Positions 1 to 12,900 of a stretch of 60,000 nucleotides of DNA are shown piece after piece (within the stretch, counting starts at the first letter, position 1; each line of letters opens with the position of its first letter). Location of the stretch: positions 5,024,001 to 5,084,000 of the forward strand of contig CAIIXF020000001.1 of assembly GCA_903813345.2 (NCBI GenBank). The letters run 5' to 3'. Made by a program: the position numbers and the translations under genes. The notes below the pieces were generated by a model. It was not told the origin of the DNA. It saw only the letters and a program-made list of their open reading frames with translations, and did no database searches. Origin of the DNA: Owenia fusiformis (Eukaryota; Annelida; Polychaeta; Sabellida; Oweniidae).

Positions 1-548
1 GAGAATTACTTGATAATCTTAAAAGCAAAATCAGATCTATGTATACTGTATGGGGTGAAAAAATTGCAAGCAACGTGCACAATTGACCTATCAATCTATT
101 CCTTACAAGCTCAAATACAATCTCCCGAAAGATTCACGATATGTTATAAATTGGTGAAGTTATTTACGATTCAAAATACAAAATTAGGTGAAAATGTTTA
201 AATTCGCCCAAATAATAAAAATGGTAACCATGTTTATAGAAAAACAATAAATTTTTGTAAAAATCTAGTTTCCCTGAAATAAAGTATGCACGTTGAGAAT
301 TTTTAGATAATAGACATGACAAGGAACGTCACAGCCAAAAATATTTTATTGGTGGATAGTATAGATGTCACTTTGGATTAGCTACGCACCAACCATGATT
401 AAACCAATCCCAACAGACCATACCAATAAAGTAAATAAATAAACAAAGTATTATCACAAAATAAGACCATGTAAAATGCACAATTTCGTATGATTACATT
501 ATCTTAAGACATCTTAATTTGGGTAATTGTTCAGGTTCGTAAGCTTAC
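1..548. other. NOL4 intron 9 sequence, no coding signal seen
   Basis: AT-rich sequence left of the donor at 548. I see no conserved exon; the short ORF at 10-201 has no recognisable motif. The next NOL4 exon should enter in phase 1 further left. Confidence 0.5.
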
Positions 549-939
549 CATTTTGTAGTTGTGTAGCAATAGTGGAGTGCTGCATGACGGGTGGGTGATG
601 ATGTGCCTGGTGCTGAAAACCAGCTCCGGGGAAGCCGGGCCGGAACAACCCATTACCATTCGTAAGGAAAGGATTGTGTATTTCATGGGGAGGTCTGAAT
701 GCTGTCGGTGCAGCCGCACCTGTGTGTCGCATGTAATCCGCTACACTAGCGACGCTTGTGACTGGCTGACGCTCTAGTGCGGGAGGCTGATGAGATACGG
801 GTGGCTGCGGTTGATGCGAGACTAGTACGGGAGATTGGTGCGATGAAGGCTGGGGAACTGGAGGCTGTGTCTTTGCTGGTTTTTCCGGTGTCTGTGATGG
901 CTGGACAGCACCTGTGGACGGTAGACCCATTGCACTGGC
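549..939 (-). CDS. NOL4: NOL4 exon 9, Pro/Gln/His-rich; gene continues off the left edge
   Basis: 130 codons plus one base. The acceptor is AAATAG, before [10 protein letters not shown]. The peptide is Pro/Gln/Ser-rich ([48 protein letters not shown]). The open frame reaches a stop at 514-516, but a strong donor (AATG|GTAAGC) sits at 549/548. The true exon therefore probably ends in phase 1 and the last nine residues of the naive ORF are intronic. A terminal isoform that reads through to the stop cannot be excluded. The conserved NOL4 C-terminus is absent from this window. Confidence 0.8.
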
Positions 940-3900
940 CTATTTAAAGGAATAGAAATACATCAGCTATTTTAAAGACGACGAACTGAGGGACTGATTG
1001 AGAAACACTAAAACTAGGTACGTATTAAACAGAGATACACCAAAAGAAGTCAAACACACACGATAAAATAGTGAAAGTCATTGGTACATACATACAAAAG
1101 GCATGAAAACTGAATGAAAGTATCAGAAAATCAAATCAAACAGGTGATGTTCAACTAGAAAAAGAAGTGAACAATTCCAAACTCCTACTACTTGGTCTTT
1201 TCTTTCATGTTAAACTACAACAGTTTGAAGTATGTTGATTTTGCATGCATCATGATCAAATGCACCACTGAGAAATACATGTGAATATATCTGTGTTGAA
1301 ATATATAAATAAAGATGTGTGGTTAACTGTATATGTAGACTATTTCAATTACCCCAATAACGATTTACTAACACGTTCTCTTTCCATATAACTTTCAAGG
1401 TAATTGTGACTTTTATCATATACCGGAACTTCACATCCATTATACATAGAATTCTGATTGTGATGAAGACCCATATAATGTCTCATTGCATTGTCCTATG
1501 GCATTCATATCTAGTCGTATCTATTACATGACACATATTGAAAACTCATCATACCAAGAGAACGTAATATTTCAACAATGATGATGGTGCTAAACTACCC
1601 TATGTAAACAGATCGGACAAAATTAAGAATCTGTGAGCAAATATGCGACAAAAATCTTTCGGATTTCAAAATGTCAGAGGAAAGGTACGTTTGTTTTTTT
1701 ACTTTTGTTTTTTGCAAAAGTGTTATGTCATATGCTATTGCTATTGATATTCGATTGAGTATTTTGTTCAAAATTGTATCAGGAAAACACCCGAAATGAG
1801 TTGATAAATCCAAAAAATCGCCTACAAATTCGACGCTTTTCAAATTTTTCTGTTGTTACTAAATGATTATTTTGAATTATACAAACTCAATTTTATTCTG
1901 AATGATGCTAATTTATCACTCCCTTACATGCTTACTTATGATTGATTATTTGAATCGACCTGCCATCTTTATAAAATATGTGAGAGATTATGTCATGCGC
2001 AATGGAGCAGTTAGCAAATTTTTAATTCAACAAGTCCTCCCAACCTAGCACTATCTATTAAAAATAAGTTGAACAAAAGGGGCGGTTATTTGATTATTAA
2101 AATAAATGGTTGATATAATGAGAGTATTTATCCCTTTTACTTAACATGTTTTAGCCCAAACTATTGATGTTTGGTTATATTCTTGTAAAGATCCGCTTCA
2201 ACCTAAGCACAGCTAAAGGGTATGCAGTAAAGCCTGTTATCCGAACACCTCACTATTCTGAATAACTCTTAATATAATGTGAACACTTTTTGAGATTCCA
2301 TTTTATTTGCTATAGACTCCCTTGTTAAAAAACGTAGTTGAAATGTGAGTGACTGCCAATCTAAACACGTTTGTCAGGTCCCGAGGCCAATTTGTTAAAT
2401 GTGTTCTGGTAATTCCAGTAATTAGGTCAATTCGGTTAAGCACGTGGTAAGTTCAGGTTTACAACCATCAGTCCCGAGACTTTCAGAAGGTGTCAGGTGA
2501 TGTAGGTTCGAACCTAAGGTGAACCTTAAAGTGATACCCATAATCTGACGGTTACCTAAACGGACCTACAAAAAGTATACCTTATACCATCTGGAACGTT
2601 AATGTTTACTTCAGGCGTGAGGCATAAAGTAAATCAAAAAAACTATAGCGGAATTAAAATCTTAGAAATATTTAGAGAATTACCTAAAGCGAACCTAAAA
2701 ATCTTACAACCTGAAGCAATATATATAATGGAATTACCGAGAGCGACCTCGAAAACTTTTCATGTCATTTTCACCGAGTATCAGAAGCGTACTCTATATA
2801 CCATTCATAACACTAAATATTAATGCAGATAGATATTGCTTTGGAACACATTTATATTTTCAAATGCAGTACCTTATCACTCGCATGCTAAGCTGTATAG
2901 TGTACAAGCACAAAAAGATCTACTCAGGTTTTAATAACAAAACTTTTAGTAAATAACGGTTACAATACATTTGAGAAAGAAAGGTTATTGCATCTTTGCT
3001 CACAGATTCTTAATTTTGGCGGATCTTTTCACATAGGGTATAAACTGATGTGAATATGAACGTTTTTGTTTGTAACAACTTATGAAAAATGGGTAAAAAG
3101 TAATGGAGTATGCGAAATTTGCACATTACAAGTAAATGACACCGTACATATCTAGATCTATGATGCCATTCTATTGTAGTACCACATCATTTTGAAATGT
3201 TTTTTGTCAACGTTTATAAACCAATGACTGTTTAATTTGGACAATTTTTACTTGTTGTATAATCATGTGTGACATGTAATGTGGCAATCGTTTGGTGGGA
3301 TAATTATGTCAGAAAAATCATTTTTAGCGTTGCACTGCATTTTCAAATCTTTGTGTTCGCAGGCACTCTGGATAACACTACCAATACCACTGGGTTAAGG
3401 ATTTATCTCACAAAACAACATCAAATAAGTGATAAAACAAAAATTGTTCTACTACAGGTTAGAGCAAAAGGTCCACGACATAGATATAGTGTGTAGTATA
3501 GTGTGTAGAACAAGTAAAATCAGCATATTCTGTACATAGTGATGTGATATAATAATGTTATTCGTCTTAGTAGATGTGTGTACACCTTTCGCTTAAACCG
3601 ACCCCTCACCAATACATGCAATCTAAAATATTCTTCTATCTATGGTTTTACCGGCAAAGGGTCTAAGCCCATCCTCATGCGCTTTGCATTGTTGGTTTCA
3701 TTTTCACAGGCCTGTGCTAATAGTTGTTCTGCAGCTGCAGACGTAAGATGTGGAGGGGTCGGTCGGAGCTGAAAATCAGAGATGATAGTCAAGCAACAAT
3801 AGATCACAAGAGCACTACAATAGTACATTCAGTTACCGGTAGGGGTTCCAGTCCCATACGCATGCGTTTAGCGTTGTTTGCCTCGTTTTCGCATGACTGT

Positions 3901-6900
3901 GCAAGTATCTGTTCTGCTATTGGTGAAGATAGGTGTGACGAAAGCTGAAAACCGAACAGTTAAAATTGGTGTCATCTGTTATCTGATATATGTTTGTAAT
4001 TAAATTGATAATACCACTGACATGTAGTATAGTATATATCACCAAACGGGGAGATCGATTCATTTGCCTTACCGAGCCAAGACCTACAGTGTATGAGTGA
4101 TTTGAAATGTTAATCGATTCGAGACGATTCTATAAAATATGCACTGGTATATACATGCATTTCATTTCTGCTTTTCTGTATGATAAAATCATGACTAGCA
4201 CTTAATGGATTATAAAGGATTAGATCAGTTCCGGCAGAACAATGAAATTATCATCTTACATTTCTGTATCGTGCAAACTGTAAACCATCTCAATATCAAT
4301 TTGTTCCCTGTATTTCGAGAAAGAGTTTTATGGTATTCAAATATGAGTGACAACATGCAGATTTAATTACTGATATTAAAAATGATCTTTAGAAACGTTT
4401 GCCAATGTTTCATTCAAACTTTAACAAATCGAAAATTGAACGCAACATTAAACCTTCCATGTGTGACCTTCTTACCGGTTCCCAGCCATTTTCTTTAGAC
4501 CTTCTCATTCGCCTACAGGACTTCAGGTATGTCCTTATCCTTTTCCTGGAACGTCCATGGAATTCTGGGAATTGTCTGTCACAGGCCTCCAATATAGCCT
4601 GGATTTTATCTTTAGGTTGTTTTGATATGGGAACTGTTCTATCTAAGTTTTCGTCAACAAACAATCTGCAGAACATCTGAAATAAACATGAACTAATTTA
4701 TAAAATCATTAATAATGTGTTTATTTAATTGTCTCTTAGTGTGCATTAAAACCACAGTAACACTTAATGTAATGACAATTGTCCCTTACAGTGAACGGTC
4801 GAAGTTCTTTTAAATAAACATGCTTTTGTGGCTTCTACATATTTTGATCTAGGTGTCTATGGTCGATATGATTGTTGAATAGGTTTGCGCATAGAACTCT
4901 GTTGAAGATTTGTTTTATGGGTTTGTTAGCATATTATGTATTACGAATATTGGCCCTTTGACCATTCATACTGAAAGCCACGCCTTGTACAAGTTACATG
5001 TATGGTGGAACATGACTTATCTACAACAGAATAAATGGGACATTGAAGGATGATATGAATATTTTTGAAGTATTGGGCATGTCCTTTATCTAGATTTGTT
5101 AGCTTTGTATACCAAAAAATGAGCAGGATTTTGATTTTGATTTGACCTGAGAAATGTAGTTATATTAAACTCTATTGGTTGTTTAGCATTATAGTCACAG
5201 AACGTTGTTGTGATTGGCTCAAAAAGATATTGTTCCTAAAGTGTTGTTTGTATTTGTTTAACTCGTATTACTCGTGTTGTGTTTTCTTATTTGACTTACA
5301 TTAAAAGCTTTAAGTCTCTCTGGATCATGCTCAATTGATGTTTTTTCTTCTGATTCGTCGTCGTCATCATCATCGTCATCTTTACCATTGTCATCGGCTG
5401 CACCATCACTTGCCTTTGTGGAACTCTGAAACACATTGATGAATATCAGGTTTAACAGTTTAAAGAGTTATTTAAAGAGATGATCATCTAAACTAGAAAT
5501 ACAAATCATTAGTGATTTGACAGACCCTTTATGTATAGGCATATCTAGCTAGAGTTGTCTTTGACTAAATATTGGTATATGTTTTCTAGATAGTAAGACG
5601 TAACATTTAAAAAAAATTCACTTGCGAATAAATTTAAAATTTGCCTTGAAATTTTTTTAATGATTTATTGTTAATAACGATGTAAATTCCTTAATGTGGG
5701 AATCATGCTTCTTGGAATTTATTTTTGATACTCGGTTTAATAGTAGACATAATCCCCCTGGTAGAGCATAAAACTGAAATGGTTATTGTGATAATTATAC
5801 CGTGATCGAACACACTTCGATACAACGTATATATAAATGTATGTCAATCTTATAGATTAAGATATTGATCAACTGTAAAGCTTCAATGTCAGATCAAATT
5901 AAGTTTAATAGAATGTCATACTTCAATATCTCAATTTGATATAATTGGACGTAAAAAAGCAAAAGGATTACCCCAGTCTAACTTTAGGCCTTGATTAATC
6001 AAAAACATGTTTGTTGCATAACAAAACATTGCCTGAGCATTTTTTTCATTCTTATTAAAGAACATAGTTAGTTTATAGATGTGAGGTTGATTTTAGGAAA
6101 TTAATGTCAGCGGAATTGGTCAATTGATCAGCCGACTAGCTTACTTATAAAGTAGAACATTTCACAAAATGCATATATTAATAGAACACGATTGAACGAA
6201 TAGGCAACCATCAAGGAAGAATGCCTCCCAGGGTTCCAACCCTATAATCTGCCATATATAAAGTCGTGTCGTTTTTACAAGATTCAAAATCAAATAGCCG
6301 CCATTTTTTGTTCAGAATCTGAATCGCGTGTTTTGGTCTTATTTCCGAAAACACATTTAAGGAGTGATCAAGACATTAGTTCAGATCTTTTGGATCACTG
6401 ATTATGGATTTATAGACCAGTTATAATGTCAGAAAATAACAACATTTTCAATCTTGTCGTCGATCAACGTCAAGATGAAATATCGAGTTGGAACCCTGGG
6501 AGCCAATACTCCTTGGGCAACTATTACGTACTGTCGTGATTTCCATATGATCGCCGTCTTCCAAGGGGATTTGCAGAATCGAGTATTTAATATAACGGAG
6601 TTCTTTATTTGGCTTCCGTGTTTCAATCTATAGATCATTTTGATAGAAATATAAGTATTAAACAAAGACCGATTTTGATTCTGATTTCCATAATGTCGAG
6701 CTTAAAACCATCGGAGTAAAACGATCTCAATCAAACTGTCAAACGAATAAAATGCTAATTCAATATTTTACCTATTGGATAAGCTGTTCCTTGCGTGCTT
6801 AGAGTGGGATGGGTAGTGAAGGTATTGTTCAGCTGTCAAATATGTAGATATGATATAAAAACATAAAACAACCATACTACTAAGCATGGATCAAAAACCA

Positions 6901-9900
6901 ATTTCATTATAAAAAGCCGCCATTTAACGCTCACAACATGACGGTAGATGAAAACCAATGTTGCGCTCTTTTATCAAAGTTTTCTGACTCAGGGTATAAT
7001 ATATACATAATTGTATATGTATTAATTTAAAAGTTACTACCCTTTGCATTTGTCCGAGTTCCCTTCTTAAAAGAGAGCCTCGTCTTCATCTTGGTTTCTA
7101 ACCAGACTCTTCGAGCATGGTAAAAAGTGACATAAAACGTGATGGATAGTACGTCGTATAAAACAAAACTAAGATTCATTTTTATCAAAGTGCTATGATT
7201 ACGAGTATATCACCAATTATTATAGTGATCATGGTCTATATAGTATATATAACTAGTTTACCTCCTTTGTCCCCATTATGGTTCATATCAGTGGACTGCT
7301 TGTCTATTTAGAATGACATCTGAATGATATATCATAAATTGTTTACTTAATTAAACCCAGTTTGTAATTCAAACAGGGCTCTATGGCATGAATGTAATTT
7401 CCATAGACATTGTCAGCCATTTTGTTGGAATATTTGTACAGTTGTAGTTAGAGGTATCTTAGGTATATTATTCTCATTAAAACGTTCCACGTCAACACTA
7501 TAAACCAACTCACTAATAAAGGAAATTTCTCAAGCACGAGATCTAATATCTCTCGTTCTGCCTATTGTCTGCCTGGTCATGGGAACAGGCAAGGCGGAAA
7601 GATACCAATATTACTATATCGTTTATGTATCGTATTAATGCGAAAACACCTCAATCTGAACAAAGCCATTGCATTTGCAATTGAAAAATTTACTTCAAAT
7701 AAAAAAGGTGCTTGCAAAATCAATAGAGAGCCATGTTGTCAGTTAATATTGAACAGTACGCTACGTAGATGGGAACATCGGCTGCCCGTATATCGACGAG
7801 GTTATATACCAACTCCCTACAGTCATCAAGGTTGTACAAAGCTGCATACGTCATTGGTATATTGAGCCAGAATATATCATTAGTTGTTTAACAAAGCATG
7901 GCTAAACAATTATTTTATTTACACCTATCCATGTACCTGTTAAAGGTGTAACGCACTCATTTTTTTCAATGGATTTCAGCAATTCAAAGCACATAATGAT
8001 AATGATATTTACCCCAACGCTGATTTCATCACTAGCCCTTCGTTTCCTCTCTGGGTGACCCTTGTCGATTTTGGTTTGTTCCAAATCAGTCGGGGTGAAT
8101 CTTGGGCTTGGACTGCTTCCTATCTGTGTTGGAACAAGCTTTTCGGCAACGGCTGGTTCTGTTAGACCGTTGGCTACCATTGTAGGAGCTTTTACTGAGA
8201 GTGGAAAGGAGGTCACTGCAGTTTCTGTCTTCAAGTTTACGGGGCTATCGGTCCTACTGTTATTGTTCAAAGACTTCTCTCCTTCTGAAATCATAAGATA
8301 AATGCAAAGATTGTCAGTATTGACTAGTAGTAGGGAAAAGTAGGTTACCGATCACTGTTTCACATTTTCACGAGGTCGACTTGGTTTACAGTTGCAATTA
8401 AACCTGAACCTATATGCTGATGAATAGCCTAGATATGAATCCCGTTAATATGGAATTGCTTTTTACACAGCCATATTGTAGTTTAGTGTATATGGATCGC
8501 GACCTGTTGCGCCTAGTATATCTAACAATGCATCTCCATCCTCGGATCATGCAGCGCCTTGACATTGACTCTTGACATCAACAATTTATCACCGCGTGTG
8601 CGCAATGACACAGTTTCTAATAAATGATCGGCATTCTTTTAAAAAATGGACCAGTAACTTAACAATGCTATGTTATCTTATAAACATAGAAGTAGCTGTA
8701 TATCCAATAGGCATTAACCAGAATTGATACGATAAATTTAATATGCTTCGAGTCTTGATTTCCCAGATTAACAAACGATCTTAATCAATCCAGATCAGCG
8801 TTCCTTTCCTACCTTCCATCAATATCCGTTCTATGTTATACATCGGTGAAAAAAACTTTCTAAAAATTCTAGATTCAATCAACTAACTGTAAATTATTTT
8901 ATTGGGAACGAGAAGTTGATGTAATGATGTTCTGCCTTCTCTTCAGTTGATCATTTCCTCATAATGTCTCGACTCCAGCATAGAGATATTAGTTGTGACC
9001 TTTATTGATTTTTTTACCGTACCCATTCAGTTGAAGATTTCTCTTCAATATACGACTGTTTGATTGTCTTATCGCTTGAGAGATTAAGCTTTTACCACAT
9101 TGAGATAAATTATAGCCGCTTTGTCGATCGGCAGCAAACCACGCAAAGTGATATCCTACACCAATCCATATTGTCTGCTCTGTTTATTCAGTGGGACCAT
9201 TTATTAAAGGGTATATATGCTTCAGTGAGCAGTGACTTGTTGCTATGTGTGTCACAACAAACGGACAAATTGGACACTGCTTTGTGTATTGTTGTGTTAT
9301 TGTTAAAAAGTTTAAGTTATACGTATCTGGGAGGACGTACGTAAATGTGTAATCTTATGATCCCCAGGGGTTATTGTCACCTTTTCAATATATTAGTTTG
9401 CACAGGGACGTGATTACAAAAATTATTTTCTTTTTCGAGTGAGTAACGGTCAAGAAAAGCAAAATCATCCCCCGAGGAGCCAACATTTTTATACGTTAAC
9501 GTTCTTCAAAACGTAACGTAACTTCTCTACTGACTCAGGTGTGACGCCAATGTGCACTGTCCATTTGAACATTTGACTCTACCGATCTTCACGTCTCTTT
9601 GTTAGTTTCACACATTTACAGTTGCATTGATCGACAACTCGTGTATTTTCATGGAATATGGTTATACCAATTATGGAAAAATATCATCTCCAACGATTAA
9701 GAATGCTAAACATCCTGTTATCAGCTTGCTTGATCAATACTCTAGCAATGATTGCTTTATAACTTTGAATTTTACCCTCCATTGGCATTAACTTACCCAT
9801 CCAAGCGTGACTCGACCATTTTAACGACGTAAGGTAAATTAAACAATTGTTGACTAACGATTTTTTCAAATAGTTTATTTTATCATAAATCATATAACAT

Positions 9901-12900
9901 CGGTGTTCATAGTCTATTGAGGTTGATATATTTTGAGACATCGCGATTCACGTATATGTTTTACTTATTTCGAATAATTATGATACCCTTATTTTTAAAA
10001 CGTATATTTTAAAGAATCTTCTAACGATAAAATCAATTTCGCAATTGTTATAGCTAGTGGAACACAAGTATCCCACATGTAGTTAAGCTCACCCGTCGAC
10101 TAGGGATCGGACTGACGATGCAATAAATAAAAAGTATACACTGCACAAATAGGTAAACTGTCCAATTAAACAATGGGACTAACTATTTTGATGTGATTAT
10201 ATCCAATCTGTTTTAGGGATTGAATTGTAGGAACAATAGCACGATACATTTTCCTGTCAGTGTTATTAAAGTCTAAGATACAGTTTCTTGACAACTATAC
10301 CTCATTTTACAACGCAGCACCCTGTATTTAGAAGTACTTGGTACTAACTTGGTACTTACTGGGTGAAATAATTGGAGTTTGGAAGGCACTTGAATCCAGC
10401 ATTGTCCATATTTCATCAATAAAGCTATACTAAAAATTACACATTGTCTGTGTTATTGCTGATGTCGGTTTACAATAGTCAAATCTACTATACTTGTATC
10501 TAGCTAGCTATACTATAGACCACAATGCAGCTGGATAACGTAAGACATTTGTGTACTAGGAAAATGATCGATCCGTCAGATCAACCTTGTTAAGAGTATT
10601 ACCTGTCTCCCATTCCCTTCTGAATGGGGAATCACCCCAAAAGAGGAACACTAAGCAAAAAAAGATATTCAATTTCAACAAAAAGTTTAAACAAAGTGCT
10701 AAATGCTAATCATATGTCAAAATAGGATGAAAAAGTATCTAACGAGTCCAAGTGGGATAGTAACAAGGCGAGCCTCCATTCACCATGAATCATCTTCGGC
10801 CATCGTTGCTCGGTGCTCGGTGCTCTTCCATTGAAATTCGACTGCTGATATAACACAACAATATTCAAAAAGATCCTGTCCGTGTAAATCAATAATGAAC
10901 ATAAACTAATAAAGTCATCCCTTGAAATTAAAGTGAAAACGAGCGGCCTACTTGATTATGTTCATTGTTGGCATTTTACCACATGCCGCAGTTCTTTACA
11001 CCGGGCCTTTCTTGGGATGATCTGTTGCTGCTTTATATAATCAATTGACTCCAATTTGACAAAGTAAATATACAACAATGAGTCACAAACCTCTTTCGAA
11101 TCAGTATTATTCGATGGGATTTGGAAAGATATGTATGTTGCAATGAACATCACCCTCCTTCACATTTGTACCATTTTCAAGACAGAAAAATTGATATCTG
11201 GTCGATTCAAAGTTATAATGAGATGAATATTTGCGCCACAGAGTTATCTTTAACGTCATCTTCACAAGTTTAAGGATTGGGCAGAAGGAAATGGCAAATA
11301 CCGAGTCTAACACTATTCCACCCGGAAATCGTTATTTAGTCTTTTAATATGGCAGTTTGAATATATTATCATCTCTCGACTATCGCGATGGATTGAATAT
11401 GCCAACATTCGCAACCCTTGTAAATAAATATATTATCTTCTAAAATAATGGCATAGATAAGTAGTTGGAAATCGATTTTTACATCAAAGTGGAGGTAGCA
11501 AACACGACCCATTCGCTGCTTGTAATGGTAGGAGAGCGTTGAGTCTAATTGAGCGCATTTAATGGACATTTAATGTCTATTCCACATTGGTGGAAGCGAA
11601 ATTCTGTTTGTCCAACCTTGTTTTTCTATGTATTTTTAATTGTCTATAGCCATCATTTTGATAAATTGAATGAAATTGAATTTTGATGAGAAGTTTTTGT
11701 CATTTGTGAAATATGCCAGTGTTTCTTACGAATATGTTACTGGAAATATTACTCATTCGAAAGGTGGAATATGGTACAACAAGATGCTATTTACATTTGT
11801 CATACTTACCTGTTTTTCTGCAACGTTACACCAGCAAACAGATCCGGATCAATTCTCGTATTCTAGTGGAGGTACAACACACATGTAGCATAGCGACCCA
11901 TCAATGAATAAGCGAGACCATGCACGCGTTGCGTCGCATGCAGTTCAGCTCGAGCGATTTATGATTGCGATATTGATATTGATTTTGACAAAACAATTTC
12001 TTCAACGAAGACACAATATTGGATTGGTATATATTTGAATTTTGATGAACTCATTGCTAAATTTTCAAGTTTTTGAATGGAGTACATAATTCAGGTGTAT
12101 ATTCTACCACCCTGAAGGCAGTTGCTCCCCAATGTGTTACAATAATTACATTGATACTCAAATTAACAATTTTGAAGCTTTTCATCGCATTGGTTCCACC
12201 ATCTGACAGATATACCAGATACCTGGAATTAGCAAACCTTCCATAGTGCCTAAAAGTTAAAAACCTCAATTGAATAAACTCATTGGATAGTCATTGTTTT
12301 TGTTAGAGAAAACTAATCGTACGCTTAACATCTTTACTGTCAGTATGAACCATTTGTATGATGATCTGCCATTCATGAAACAAATAACTCTTGTTTGGTT
12401 CTCGTACATGCAAATGCACAAAATAATTTGGCCATGTAAATGCAATATTTAATATAAATGACATGGCCATTCAAGCAGATTCATCAATAATGGTGTAGAG
12501 AAAAGCTCTCATTTGTCACTTCAACAATATGTTATCTAATTAAAAGCACCTGTTTCCAGTACACAATAAACTTGTGATCATATAAAGAACAGGAGAATGG
12601 TAACATGTTGCTTGTAATTATACTCTGGCTAATACACCCCTATCATTTTATCAATAGGAAATATTGAAGCTTCTATCTTTTCTAATTTAATGTTGGGTAG
12701 TTTTATCATGTCTGAACTAAAGAAAAATAATGGTGTATCTCATAAACGATACACATAAATCAAAACTGAATCTGAAACTGAAAATCATTTTTAGTTTGTG
12801 GCAATAATTATTTGAATTGTTTACATTAAGATGGCTCTACATCAAAATAATTTCATAAAAAATGTTCAAAATGCAAGATCAAGTGAGGTGTGTTCTCATA

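Noticed and set aside
2500-2525. GGTTCGAACC resembling a tRNA B box
   Set aside because: No A box at the right distance and no cloverleaf; it belongs to the AACCT/AGGTT short repeats of the TIR element.
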